Source of the DNA: Pseudomonadota bacterium
Lineage (GTDB): Bacteria > Desulfobacterota > Binatia > UBA9968
Assembly: GCA_021324155.1 (NCBI GenBank)
Contig: JAJPJQ010000026.1
Coordinates: forward strand, 1-54,110
DNA: 54,110 nt
Reading direction: 5' to 3'
The first letter of the stretch is position 1. The number at the start of each line of letters is the position of its first letter. The position numbers were made by a program, and so were the translations under genes. This document shows positions 30,521 to 38,754 of this stretch, piece by piece. The notes beneath the pieces were generated by a model. The model was given only the letters and a program-made list of their open reading frames with translations. It did not search any database and was not told the origin of the DNA.

Positions 30521-31165
30521 ATGGAGATCACACTTTACTACGCACCGAACACCTGCGCGCTCGCGCCTTACGTGACATTGACCGAGGCGCGCGCCGATTT
30601 CACGGTCCGGCCGCTCAATTACCGCAAGCGCGAGCATTTCACGCCCGAATATCTGAAAATCAACCCGAAGCACAAAGTGCCTTCGCTCGTCGTCGACGGC
30701 AGGGTGTTGACGGAAAACGTCGCGATCCACGAGTGGGTCAACCGGATGTTTCCCGCGGCGAAGCTCCTGCCGGACGATCCATGGGATTACGCGCAGGCCG
30801 TCGCGCTCCATAGCTGGTGCGCAAGCGGCATTCATCCGTACTTGAGCCGCATCAACAGCCCGGGCAAGGTCAGCGAAAACCCGGCGGCGCACGAGAGCGT
30901 GATCAAGCTCGCGACCGAAGTGCTGCACGAGCAATTCAAGATCGGCGACGACCGGCTCGCCGGGCGCGAGTACTTTTTCGACCATTTCACGGCTCCGGAC
31001 GCGCATTTCTACTGGTGCTGCCGCCGCGCGGGGCAGCTCGGCGTCGACGTGTCTGGCTTCCCCAACGTCGCCGCGCATTACAAGCGCATGGAGCAGCGCC
31101 CGAGCGTGAAGAAATTTCTCGCCTACGAAAACGAAATCAACGAAAAATTCGCCAAGGCGGGCTAG
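30521..31165 (+). CDS. Glutathione S-transferase-family protein
   Basis: A 214-residue soluble GST. The N-terminal thioredoxin-like half reads ITLYYAPNTCALAPYV, then YLKINPKHKVPSLVVDG and LTENVAIHEWV, with the cis-Pro of KVPSLVV and the Glu-Asn pair that binds the glutathione gamma-Glu. NTCALAP at residues 9-15 is typical of beta-class bacterial enzymes, with Cys11 as the likely thiol contact. The C-terminal helical domain holds DHFTAPDAHFYWCCRRAGQL. GGAGGAG precedes ATG 30521. Likely detoxification or aromatic degradation; the substrate is unknown. Confidence 0.93.
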   Translation: MEITLYYAPNTCALAPYVTLTEARADFTVRPLNYRKREHFTPEYLKINPKHKVPSLVVDGRVLTENVAIHEWVNRMFPAAKLLPDDPWDYAQAVALHSWCASGIHPYLSRINSPGKVSENPAAHESVIKLATEVLHEQFKIGDDRLAGREYFFDHFTAPDAHFYWCCRRAGQLGVDVSGFPNVAAHYKRMEQRPSVKKFLAYENEINEKFAKAG

Positions 31166-31305
31166 ACATTTTGTAATCGAAATTTCATTTCAGCCCGCCT
31201 TGACCGCTTGAACGGATGTGACAAGGTTTAATTTTTGTCGACTATCCTGTCAGCAAATGGATTGACCGAGCCGCACTGTCGGCGCCGGTAAACGAGAGGT
31301 CAACG

Positions 31306-31695
31306 ATGCCGACCAAGACGATCTTGACGATTCTATTCTGGCTCATCGCCGGCCCGCTGCTCGCTCAGGAGCCGAACGTCATGGAGCGGATGTCCAAGGA
31401 TCTGAAGGACCTTCCCGGGAAGGAAGGCACGATGATCACGGTGGAATATCCGCCCGGCGGGAAAGATCCCGTGCATCGCCACAACGCGCACGCGTTCGTT
31501 TACGTGCTCGAGGGCACGGTGGTCATGCAGCTGAAGGGCGGGAAAGAAGTCACATTGAAACCCGGAGAGACGTTTTACGAAGGGCCGAACGACATTCACG
31601 TCGTCGGGCGGAACGCGAGCAAGACCCAGCCGGCCAAGTTCGTCGTGGTCTTGCTCAAGGACAAGGGCGCGCCGGCGCTCGTGCCCGTGAAGTAA
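31306..31695 (+). CDS. Exported cupin-domain protein
   Basis: A 129-residue periplasmic single-domain cupin. A signal peptide (MPTKTILTILFWLIAGPLLA, cleaved near AQ) precedes the cupin motifs GGKDPVHRHNAHAFVYVLEG and GETFYEGPNDIHVVGRNASK. Metal ligands His-His and a late His are present. This pattern is widespread in exported cupins near oxidative or transport genes. GAGAGG lies just upstream of the ATG. A palindromic repeat lies downstream. Function is not specific from sequence. Confidence 0.87.
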   Translation: MPTKTILTILFWLIAGPLLAQEPNVMERMSKDLKDLPGKEGTMITVEYPPGGKDPVHRHNAHAFVYVLEGTVVMQLKGGKEVTLKPGETFYEGPNDIHVVGRNASKTQPAKFVVVLLKDKGAPALVPVK

Positions 31696-31716
31696 GCTTG
31701 GGCTAAGCCCGCATCG

Positions 31717-31803
31717 GAGCCCTTCGACAAGCTCAGAGCGAACGGAAAAGCAATTGCTTTCAACGCCGGAAACAATTCCGTTCGTCGTGAGCCGAAGCAC
31801 TCA
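31717..31803. repeat. REP-like imperfect inverted repeat (TTCGACAAGCTCAG type)
   Basis: GAGCCCTTCGACAAGCTCAG followed by AGCGAACGGA (31717-31745) pairs imperfectly with TCCGTTCGTCGTGAGCCGAA and downstream bases (31777-31802). The 31-base loop holds AAGCAATTGCTT. The TTCGACAAGCTCAG/GTGAGC core is a well-known intergenic palindromic repeat in many genomes. One copy is seen here, in the gap between the cupin and the NAD(P)-binding gene. Confidence 0.65.
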
Positions 31804-31842
31804 TAATCCTATTTCTCGCTAATCTCGAGTAGGAGGCGCACA

Positions 31843-32595
31843 ATGAAGATCGTCGTTATCGGAGGCAGCGGTCTTATCGGCAGCAAGGTCGTGAAGAACC
31901 TCACAGCGAAGGGCCACGAGGTTCTCGCCGCTTCGCCGAAGTCCGGCGTGGATACCACGACCGGCCGGGGCTTGGGCGAGGCGCTCGCCGGCGCCGAGGT
32001 GGTCGTGGATGTGTCGAACGCGCCGAATTGGGAAGACGCCGCGGTGCTCGCTTTTTTCGAAAGCTCCGCCCGCAATATCGCGCGCGCGGAGAAAGAGGCC
32101 GGCGTCAAGCATCACGTCGCGCTCTCGGTGGTCGGCACCGATCGGCTGCAGGACGGCGGCTATTTCCGCGCCAAGCTGGCGCAGGAGCGGCTGATCAAAA
32201 ATTCGGGCATCCCGTACACGATCGTCCGCGCGACCCAGTTCTTCGAATTTCTCGGCGCAATCGCCGATACCGGCACCGAGCAAAGACGCGTTCGCCTGCC
32301 GAACGTCAGCTTTCAGCCGATGGCCGCCGACGACGTCGCCAAGGCGGTGGCGGAAGCGGCGCTCGGCGCGCCGGTCAACGGGACGATCGAGATCGCCGGT
32401 CCGGACCGTCTGCCGCTGAGCGAATTCGTCGCACGCTATCTCAAGGCGACCAAGGACCCGCGCGAGGTCGCGAGCGATCCGCAGGCGCCCTATTACGGAA
32501 TTCGGGTCGACGACCGCTCGCTGGTGCCCGGCGGCAATCCGCATCTTGGGACAATCCGCCTGGACGACTGGATCCGCCAGCCCCGAGCGCGATGA
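31843..32595 (+). CDS. NAD(P)-binding NmrA/atypical SDR-family protein
   Basis: A 250-residue Rossmann protein. The dinucleotide-binding motif is KIVVIGGSGLIGSKVV (residues 2-17). ALSVVGTDRL and GYFRAKLAQERLIKNSGIPY give the YxxxK-like arrangement of the atypical SDR/NmrA group. The end reads IRLDDWIRQPRAR. AGGAGG precedes the ATG. Members act as NAD(P)H-dependent reductases or redox sensors. It follows the REP-like repeat and converges on the MFS gene. The substrate is unknown. Confidence 0.9.
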   Translation: MKIVVIGGSGLIGSKVVKNLTAKGHEVLAASPKSGVDTTTGRGLGEALAGAEVVVDVSNAPNWEDAAVLAFFESSARNIARAEKEAGVKHHVALSVVGTDRLQDGGYFRAKLAQERLIKNSGIPYTIVRATQFFEFLGAIADTGTEQRRVRLPNVSFQPMAADDVAKAVAEAALGAPVNGTIEIAGPDRLPLSEFVARYLKATKDPREVASDPQAPYYGIRVDDRSLVPGGNPHLGTIRLDDWIRQPRAR

Positions 32596-32620
32596 GATCG
32601 AACCGCGCACTTGGCGATCA

Positions 32621-33907
32621 TTACAGAACCGCTTTCACCGGCGGGCGCAAGAACAAACTCAGCACGGCGGAGACGAACAGCATACCGATGAAGATGCCGA
32701 AAGAGAGATCGTAGCTCTGGCTGTAATCGAAGAGCAGACCGAAGAACGGCGGACCCGTGGCCGACAAGAAACTCGTCACGAGCGAGCCCATGCCGCGGAT
32801 TTTTCCTAGCGAGGCGCGGCCGAAAAAATCCGCCCAGATTGTTTCTGCCAGCACCGCCGTGCCGCCCATGCCGATGCCGTAGATGAAAAATCCGGCGTAG
32901 AGCGGCGCCAAGCCCTCAAGCGACAGCGCCAGCAAAAGCCCGGCACCCTGCAGCGCGCATTTGGCCATATTGAGGATGCCGTTGTCCATCTTGTCGGCGA
33001 GCATGCCCCAGGCGATCGGCGTCGCGAACTGCATGAAGGCGATGACGCTCATTACCGTTGCCGCGACGAAAACCGGATGGCCCTGGTCGGTGACGTAGGA
33101 AAACACGTGGAGGTTGAGGCCGGTGACGCCGATCTGGGCCACGCCGAAGGTGAGAGCGATGAGCCAGAAGACCGGGGTGCCGAGCGCTTCGCGCCGGCTC
33201 CATTCGACATCGTCGGCGCCGGTGCGCTTGGCGTAGCGAATCTTCTTCGGCGCGGCGTCGACGGTTTTCGCCGCGCCCGGTCCGCCGTCGGGCTCCAATC
33301 CCATTTCTTCCGGCGAGCGCCGCATGAGCAGCAGCGCCGGCGGCACAACCAGCAGCAGGGCGAAAACGCCGAAGAACGCCCAGGCGCCGCGCCAGCCGAC
33401 GTAGAGAATCAGAGCCGCCGCGATCACCGGCATTAAGACTTTCATCAAGCCGTGGCCCATGCCCGCGATCGCGAGCGCGCGGCCGCGCATGCGCACGAAC
33501 CAGCGCGCGATCGACACATTGACGACGAGCGAGCCCATCAATGAATCGCCCGGGCTGACGAGCAGCCAACGCACGAGCATGAATTGGATGAAATCGCGCG
33601 TCTGGCCGAGGCAGATAAAGCCCGCGCCGGAGATCAGGCCGCCGGCCGCCATCAGCCAGCGCCCGCCGAAGCGGTCCATCAAGGTGCCGACCACCGGCGC
33701 CGCGGCGGCGCCGATGAGAATCTCACCGGAGCGGATGAGCGAGAACGCGCCGCGCGAGATGCCGAGATCGGCCGACAGCGGCTTCAAAAATACGGCGAGC
33801 GTGCTGGAGATGGAGAATGCGGACGCGATGTGCGCCAGAAACCCGACGCCGACGATGATCCAGCCGTAAAAGATTCTTTTCGCCGGTTGCACGAGCAGAG
33901 GTGACAT
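32621..33907 (-). CDS. Major facilitator superfamily transporter
   Basis: A 428-residue membrane protein with about twelve hydrophobic helices in two halves and a cytoplasmic loop around residues 190-225 (EEMGLEPDGGPGAAK). FYGWIIVGVGF at the start, GTLMDRFGGRWLMAAGG (the loop 2-3 motif) and WFVRMRGRALAIAGMG are characteristic of oxalate/formate-antiporter-like and monocarboxylate MFS members. The ATG at 33907 with GAGAGG upstream is preferred over longer frames. The substrate, possibly a small carboxylate, is inference. It is divergent from the hydrolase gene at 34064. Confidence 0.92.
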   Translation of the reverse strand: MSPLLVQPAKRIFYGWIIVGVGFLAHIASAFSISSTLAVFLKPLSADLGISRGAFSLIRSGEILIGAAAAPVVGTLMDRFGGRWLMAAGGLISGAGFICLGQTRDFIQFMLVRWLLVSPGDSLMGSLVVNVSIARWFVRMRGRALAIAGMGHGLMKVLMPVIAAALILYVGWRGAWAFFGVFALLLVVPPALLLMRRSPEEMGLEPDGGPGAAKTVDAAPKKIRYAKRTGADDVEWSRREALGTPVFWLIALTFGVAQIGVTGLNLHVFSYVTDQGHPVFVAATVMSVIAFMQFATPIAWGMLADKMDNGILNMAKCALQGAGLLLALSLEGLAPLYAGFFIYGIGMGGTAVLAETIWADFFGRASLGKIRGMGSLVTSFLSATGPPFFGLLFDYSQSYDLSFGIFIGMLFVSAVLSLFLRPPVKAVL

Positions 33908-34063
33908 CGACACCTCTCGCTTGTAGCAAGGACGGCGCGAGCGCGCAAAATGCCCTGTTCCCACGCTCGCGCGAAGTCGCCTCGGCCCGGCCAGCTCTTG
34001 AAACTCGAGGCCATTTACGACTAAAGTCTCAGTGCTCGTTTTTTTCGGCTAACACGCTCACTG

Positions 34064-35029
34064 ATGGCCGCCGGCGCTGAGATTTCTCATTCGTTCCGTA
34101 TTCCTATCCTTCTGCTGATCGCTTTTGTGGCGCATGCCGCCGGCTGCGCGCGCCAGTTTCCGACCACCGAAATCACGACGATCAAAGCGGCGAGTCCCGA
34201 AGACCTGCAGCGGTATCTGGTTTCCCGTAAGCCGGACGTGGCGCAGTTCCGGGCCCGTGGCCCCTTCGCCGTCGTCCAGCACAAAGATCTGCAAATCCCG
34301 GTTTCTTCCGATCTCGTGGTGGAAGCGGATCTTTACCTGTGCGCGGCCGCGCTCAAGGCGCCGCTGGTCGTCATGCTGCACGGCCAGGACAATTCGAAGG
34401 AGGATCACGCGTTTCAGGCGATGCACCTGGCATCGTGGGGCATGCACGGGCTCGCAATTGACCTGCCCAATCGGGGGCCGTGGATCGCCAACGGCTTGAT
34501 GCTCGCCAAATTCGTCGAGGCGGTTCATCGGGCACCGCAGCTCGTCGATATGCGCATCGATCCTGAGAAGATCATTCTCGTCGGACACTCGTTCGGTGCG
34601 ACCGCCGTCGCCGCTGCTCTCGGCGAAGGCGCGCCTGCGCTCGGCGGTGTCCTGCTCGATCCCGCGGGAATCGGCCGGCAATTGCCGCCGCTCCTCAGGA
34701 AGATCGCCGTTCCGGTCATGATCGTGGGAGCGGACGAGGAGATCTGGCCCACGCGCAACCGCGGGCAGTTTTTCCGCTTCATTCCGGCGCGTGTTGGAGA
34801 GATCTCGATACGCGACACGGTGCACGCGGACGCACAGTATCCGAGCCATCAGACGCTGCGCTTCTTCGAGGACCGCCCCGACGACACCGAGGAAGCGCAG
34901 ATCGCCTTCGTCAGCGCGCTTACCGCGTCCGTTTTCAGTATCGCCGCGACCGGCTCGCTGGAGTACGGCTGGAGCAGCTTCGAGAACGGATTCAAGAACG
35001 GAACGTTTTTTAACGCGAGGAGGAAGTAA
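34064..35029 (+). CDS. Alpha/beta-hydrolase, probable lipoprotein
   Basis: A 321-residue alpha/beta hydrolase. A signal sequence ends in a lipobox-like AAGC (Cys28), so the protein is likely membrane-anchored outside the cytoplasm. The oxyanion loop is LVVMLHGQDN (His106-Gly107), the nucleophile elbow GHSFG (Ser176), a probable acid Asp224, and a His near 262 (PSHQTLRFF). Length fits a dienelactone hydrolase/esterase-like enzyme. Its 3' end (FKNGTFFNARRK) resembles the segment before the second methyltransferase-like paralogue, and the next gene starts two bases after its stop, so it heads that operon. Confidence 0.85.
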   Translation: MAAGAEISHSFRIPILLLIAFVAHAAGCARQFPTTEITTIKAASPEDLQRYLVSRKPDVAQFRARGPFAVVQHKDLQIPVSSDLVVEADLYLCAAALKAPLVVMLHGQDNSKEDHAFQAMHLASWGMHGLAIDLPNRGPWIANGLMLAKFVEAVHRAPQLVDMRIDPEKIILVGHSFGATAVAAALGEGAPALGGVLLDPAGIGRQLPPLLRKIAVPVMIVGADEEIWPTRNRGQFFRFIPARVGEISIRDTVHADAQYPSHQTLRFFEDRPDDTEEAQIAFVSALTASVFSIAATGSLEYGWSSFENGFKNGTFFNARRK

Positions 35030-35031
35030 TC

Positions 35032-35934
35032 GTGAGGCATTCAATCTCGACAAAAATATTCACGAGCGAGACGTTGCGCTTGGCCGTCGTACTCGCTGTT
35101 GCCGTACAGGCGCTCGCGCTGGGCGCGGGCTGGGCGCAGGAGCCCGCACCGCCGCGCTTCGACGAGGAGATCGCCAAGCAGCAGAAAATATTTAACAGTC
35201 GCGGCGCCGACGTCCCCGAAGGCTACATCACCGGCCGAACGCTCTTGAGCTATCTGCAGATGCTTCCCGGCTTCTGCGGATCGCTCGGTGCGCTGGGCAG
35301 CTCGGACCGATGGTTGGATATCGGCGCCGGCGCCGGCCAGGCCATTCTGGACTACTACGCGGCCGAAGCCGACTCGACGGGTAAAATGTGCACGGGGTCC
35401 GCCGGCAAAGTGCGCGCGGTTGCGATGTCTATCGAGGACCGCCGGACGGACAAATGGCATCGGCGGGCAGCGAGCCTCGGCGACGACCGCATACGCTATC
35501 TCGCCGGCAAGCGTCTGCGGCAGTACGCGTCCGAGGAGCTGGGAAAATTCCAGATCATTACGGACGTGTTCGGCGGCTTCTCCTATACCGACGACTTGTC
35601 TGGCTTCGTCGAACGGACGCTGCGCTTGCTCGAGACCGGCGGCGTCTTCTACACGCTCGTGCAGAGCGTGCATTTGGAAGACGGCAAAGATAATCCGAAA
35701 ACCGCGTATCTGACCGAGCTGGTCGACGCGTCCGGCCGCGACGACAAAATCTGCGCCTGGCTCAAGCGAACCGCTTGCGTGGAGGTCAGCTGCGAATCGA
35801 AGAGCAACTGGAACGCCCCCACCGAGCTGATCGCCGTCAAGAAGGTTTGCGGCGAGGTCTCCGTTCCGCGCGTGAAGCTGTTGAAGTACGAAGCGGGCGA
35901 CCCTCCCGGCAGGCGTTTCGAATTGGAGCCGTAA
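35032..35934 (+). CDS. Exported SAM-methyltransferase-like protein (tandem paralogue 1)
   Basis: A 300-residue protein starting at GTG behind GAGGAGG. A signal peptide (about residues 1-36, ending GWAQ) precedes a Rossmann-type domain with methyltransferase motif I, RWLDIGAGAGQAILDYYA (residues 93-110). AMSIEDRRTDKW, QIITDVFGGFSYTDDLS and LRLLETGGVFYTLVQ are the later strands. Six Cys (82, 120, 241, 249, 254, 273) are all kept in the two following paralogues, as expected for disulfides in an exported protein. SAM is not normally available outside the cytoplasm, so the real ligand or reaction is unclear. It is not recognised as a named family. Confidence 0.8.
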   Translation: MRHSISTKIFTSETLRLAVVLAVAVQALALGAGWAQEPAPPRFDEEIAKQQKIFNSRGADVPEGYITGRTLLSYLQMLPGFCGSLGALGSSDRWLDIGAGAGQAILDYYAAEADSTGKMCTGSAGKVRAVAMSIEDRRTDKWHRRAASLGDDRIRYLAGKRLRQYASEELGKFQIITDVFGGFSYTDDLSGFVERTLRLLETGGVFYTLVQSVHLEDGKDNPKTAYLTELVDASGRDDKICAWLKRTACVEVSCESKSNWNAPTELIAVKKVCGEVSVPRVKLLKYEAGDPPGRRFELEP

Positions 35935-36006
35935 AAGATGAAAATCCGCTCTCAATTGGCGCCGTATCAACGGGAAGTTTTTCAACGCGAGGAGAGAGTA
36001 GTCGTG

Positions 36007-36906
36007 ATGCGTTCAATACAATCGATGATGAAGAAAATTAAGCTATTTCGCCTGCCCGTCGCGATCGCCATCGCCGCGCAGACGCTTTGTCTGAGCGCGC
36101 CCTCGGCGCAGGAGCCCACGGCGCGCGCCAACGAGGAAATGATCAAGCAGGAAAAAATCTACGGCAGCCGCGGCGCCGAGGTTCCCAAGGGCTACGTCAC
36201 CGACAGGGGGCTCTCGGACTATGCGGAAATTCTTCCCGCCGGGTTCTGCCCCGCGCTCGCGAAGCTCGGCGGCTCGGACCGCTGGCTCGATATCGGCGCC
36301 GGCGAGGGACAGGCGATGCTCGACTACTATGCGCTCGACGACGACACGGCGTCGCAAAAGTGCGGCCGGTCCATCGTCAAGGCGCGCGCCGTCGCGCTGT
36401 CGATCGAGGATCGGCGAACGGAGAAGTGGCGGCAACTGGCGGAGATCTTCGGCGACGATCGCCTGCGCTATCTCTCCGGCCGGCGACTGAAGCAATATTC
36501 GGGTGAGGAACTGGGAAAATTTCAGCTCATTACCGACGTATACGGCGGCTTCTCCTACACCGATGACTTGTCGGGGTTTGTGGAGCGGACGCTGCGTCTG
36601 CTGGAGACCGGCGGTGTCTTCTACACGATGGTACAAAACGTGCATTTGGAAAATGCGAAGGATAAGCCCGGCACCACGTATCAGACGTTGCTGGTGGACG
36701 CGGGCGGGCGCGACGTGAACGTCTGCTCCTGGATGAAGCGCATCGGTTGTGTGAATGTCGGCTGCGACTCGAAGGGCAATTGGGAGGCGCCCACCGAGTT
36801 GATCGAGGTGCGCAAGGTCTGCGGCGACATCGCCGTTCCGCACCTGAAAATGGTGAAGTACGACGCGGGGAATCCTCCCTGGAGGCGATTCCAGTTGGAG
36901 CCGTAG
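36007..36906 (+). CDS. Exported SAM-methyltransferase-like protein (tandem paralogue 2)
   Basis: A 299-residue close paralogue of its neighbour. A signal peptide (residues about 1-35, ending SAPSAQ) is followed by RGAEVPKGYVTDRGLSDY, motif I RWLDIGAGEGQAMLDYYA, ALSIEDRRTEKW and LITDVYGGFSYTDDLS. All six Cys positions are conserved (FCPAL, QKCGR, NVCSWMKRIGC, VGC, KVCGD). An ATG at 35938 is in frame. However, the leader TTTTTCAACGCGAGGAGAG directly mirrors the leader of paralogue 1 and puts the start at GTG 36004 or ATG 36007. The leader has been duplicated with the gene. Function is unknown. Confidence 0.8.
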   Translation: MRSIQSMMKKIKLFRLPVAIAIAAQTLCLSAPSAQEPTARANEEMIKQEKIYGSRGAEVPKGYVTDRGLSDYAEILPAGFCPALAKLGGSDRWLDIGAGEGQAMLDYYALDDDTASQKCGRSIVKARAVALSIEDRRTEKWRQLAEIFGDDRLRYLSGRRLKQYSGEELGKFQLITDVYGGFSYTDDLSGFVERTLRLLETGGVFYTMVQNVHLENAKDKPGTTYQTLLVDAGGRDVNVCSWMKRIGCVNVGCDSKGNWEAPTELIEVRKVCGDIAVPHLKMVKYDAGNPPWRRFQLEP

Positions 36907-36935
36907 CAGGCATGTCTCTGCACGAGAAGGAAGTA

Positions 36936-38576
36936 ATGGCTGTATCCTCGATCGAATCGCCTGTGAACGAATGGCCCTGCCCTTTAGTGCGCGCGGCTGT
37001 TCTGCTTCTCTTCCTCCTGCCGGCGTTTGCGGGAGCCGCGTCGCCGCCGCAGCCCGCTCAACCCCACATCGAAAAGGAAATCGAAAGGCAGGAAAAGATT
37101 TACAACCGCAGGGGCGCCGATGTTCCCCGCGGCTACATCACCAATCGAGGGCTCTCGAAATACACGGAACTTCTTCCTGCCGGTTTCTGCGACGCCCTCG
37201 CGAAGCTCGGCGATTCCGACCGCTGGCTCGATATCGGCGCGGGCGAGGGGCACGCGATAGTGGAATATTTTACGGCGGTCGATGCGGCCAAAAAGTGCGG
37301 CGGGTCGGGCGCGCGAGCCAGCGCGGTCGCGATATCCATAGAAGACCGCCGGACCGACGAATGGAAACAGCTGACCGCGAGCCTCGGCGAGGACCGCATA
37401 CGTTATCTCGCCGGCAAGCGCCTGCGGCAATATTCAGACGACGAGCTGGGGAAATTCCGGCTCATTACCGACGTCTTCGGCGGTTTCACCTATACCGAAG
37501 ACGTATCGCACTACATCGAAAGGGTTCTCGGCCTGCTCAATGTCGGCGGCGTCTTCTACACGCTGATCCCCGGCGTGCACTTGGCCGACGGCAGCGACAG
37601 AGCCGGCAGCCGGTATTTGACCGAGCTGGAAGATGCCGCCGGCCGCACGGAGAATATTTGCTCGTGGCTCAAACGAACGCTTTGCATCGAGGTCACCTGC
37701 GACTCAAAGGGCGGCTGGGATAGGCCGACCGAGCTGATAGAGATTCGCAAAGTTTGCAACGAGACGTCGGTCACGCGCATGAGATCCGTGAACTACGAGG
37801 CCGGATCCCCCCCGCGGCGACACTTCCAATTCGAACGCGCAAGCGCCGCATACGCCGGCGACGACAGCGCGGAACTGAAGCGGACGCGCCAACTTGCCGA
37901 GCAAGGACAGCAGTGGGCGCAGCGGAGGCTCGCCGCGATGTATGAAGCCGGGAAAGGCGTGCCGCAGGATTTCACGGAGGCGGTGAAGTGGTATCGCCTC
38001 GCTGCAGCGCAAGGAAATACCCCGGCGCAGTATAGCCTGGGTCAGGCATATGAAAACGGGAAAGGCGTGCCGCAGGATTATGAGGAGGCGGTGAAGTGGT
38101 ATCGTATCGCGGCCGCGCAGGAAGACGATTGGGCGCAGATGAGATTGGGTTCGATGTATGCGGAAGGGAAGGGCGTGCCGCAGGATTACGAGCAGGCGGC
38201 GAAATGGTATCGCCTCGCGGCGGCGCAAGGAAACGCCGCGGCCCAGTATAGTCTCGGTCGGGAATACGAGAAGGGCCAGGGCGTGCCGCAGGATTATGAG
38301 CAGGCGGCGAAATGGTATCGCCTCGCCGCGGCGCAAGGAAATCCGTCGGCGCAAATGAATCTCGGCGCGATGTATGCGGACGGCACGGGCGTGCCGCGAG
38401 ACCGCGTGCGCGCATACACGTGGCTGACGCTCGCGGCGGCATCGAGCGGCGATTCCGGGGCAGCGGCAGCGAAGAATCGAGATCGAATCGCAGCGCAAAT
38501 GACGGCCGAGCAGATCGACGACGCAAAGGAGATGGCACAGCGCTGCCGGGAGACCAAGCTCAAGAACTGCGACTGA
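36936..38576 (+). CDS. Exported methyltransferase-like domain fused to Sel1 repeats (tandem paralogue 3)
   Basis: A 546-residue protein. Residues about 10-36 form the signal peptide (ending FAGAAS). Then the same domain as paralogues 1 and 2 follows, with DRWLDIGAGEGHAIVEYFTA and all six Cys (FCDAL, KKCGG, NICSWLKRTLC, VTC, KVCNE). From about residue 315, five Sel1-like repeats of 36 residues follow (GKGVPQDYEEAVKWYRIAAA pattern), the middle ones nearly identical. A C-terminal helix ends KLKNCD. Sel1 arrays bind protein partners, so this may be the scaffold of the cluster. ATG 36936 is chosen because GGAAGTAAT before it mirrors the paralogue 1 leader; ATG 36912 is an alternative. Confidence 0.82.
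   Translation: MAVSSIESPVNEWPCPLVRAAVLLLFLLPAFAGAASPPQPAQPHIEKEIERQEKIYNRRGADVPRGYITNRGLSKYTELLPAGFCDALAKLGDSDRWLDIGAGEGHAIVEYFTAVDAAKKCGGSGARASAVAISIEDRRTDEWKQLTASLGEDRIRYLAGKRLRQYSDDELGKFRLITDVFGGFTYTEDVSHYIERVLGLLNVGGVFYTLIPGVHLADGSDRAGSRYLTELEDAAGRTENICSWLKRTLCIEVTCDSKGGWDRPTELIEIRKVCNETSVTRMRSVNYEAGSPPRRHFQFERASAAYAGDDSAELKRTRQLAEQGQQWAQRRLAAMYEAGKGVPQDFTEAVKWYRLAAAQGNTPAQYSLGQAYENGKGVPQDYEEAVKWYRIAAAQEDDWAQMRLGSMYAEGKGVPQDYEQAAKWYRLAAAQGNAAAQYSLGREYEKGQGVPQDYEQAAKWYRLAAAQGNPSAQMNLGAMYADGTGVPRDRVRAYTWLTLAAASSGDSGAAAAKNRDRIAAQMTAEQIDDAKEMAQRCRETKLKNCD
37905..38440 (+). repeat. Tandem 108-bp coding repeats (Sel1 array)
   Basis: Five 108-base units, marked by GCGTGCCGCAGGAT recurring at 108-base intervals from about 37957 (37957, 38065, 38173, 38281), with a diverged last unit. 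They encode the Sel1-like repeats of the gene at 36936. The high DNA identity between units points to recent unit duplication. Confidence 0.85.
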
Positions 38577-38754
38577 GGCCCATCCGCTCGACCGCGCCCA
38601 ATTAATCGCCTCGAAAATTCCTATCCTCCAGGTCTTCGCGCCGCCCGGCTTGTTCAGACTTCTCAATAATCGCGCCATTTCCGATCGCGATTTGCTTACG
38701 GCGGCCCGTTGTGCATAAGATCGCGTTGATGAATTTACAAGAAACGATAGGTTG

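Noticed and set aside
37905-38440. CRISPR-like regular repeat
   Set aside because: The 108-base periodicity is coding (Sel1 repeats), with no spacers and no cas genes nearby.
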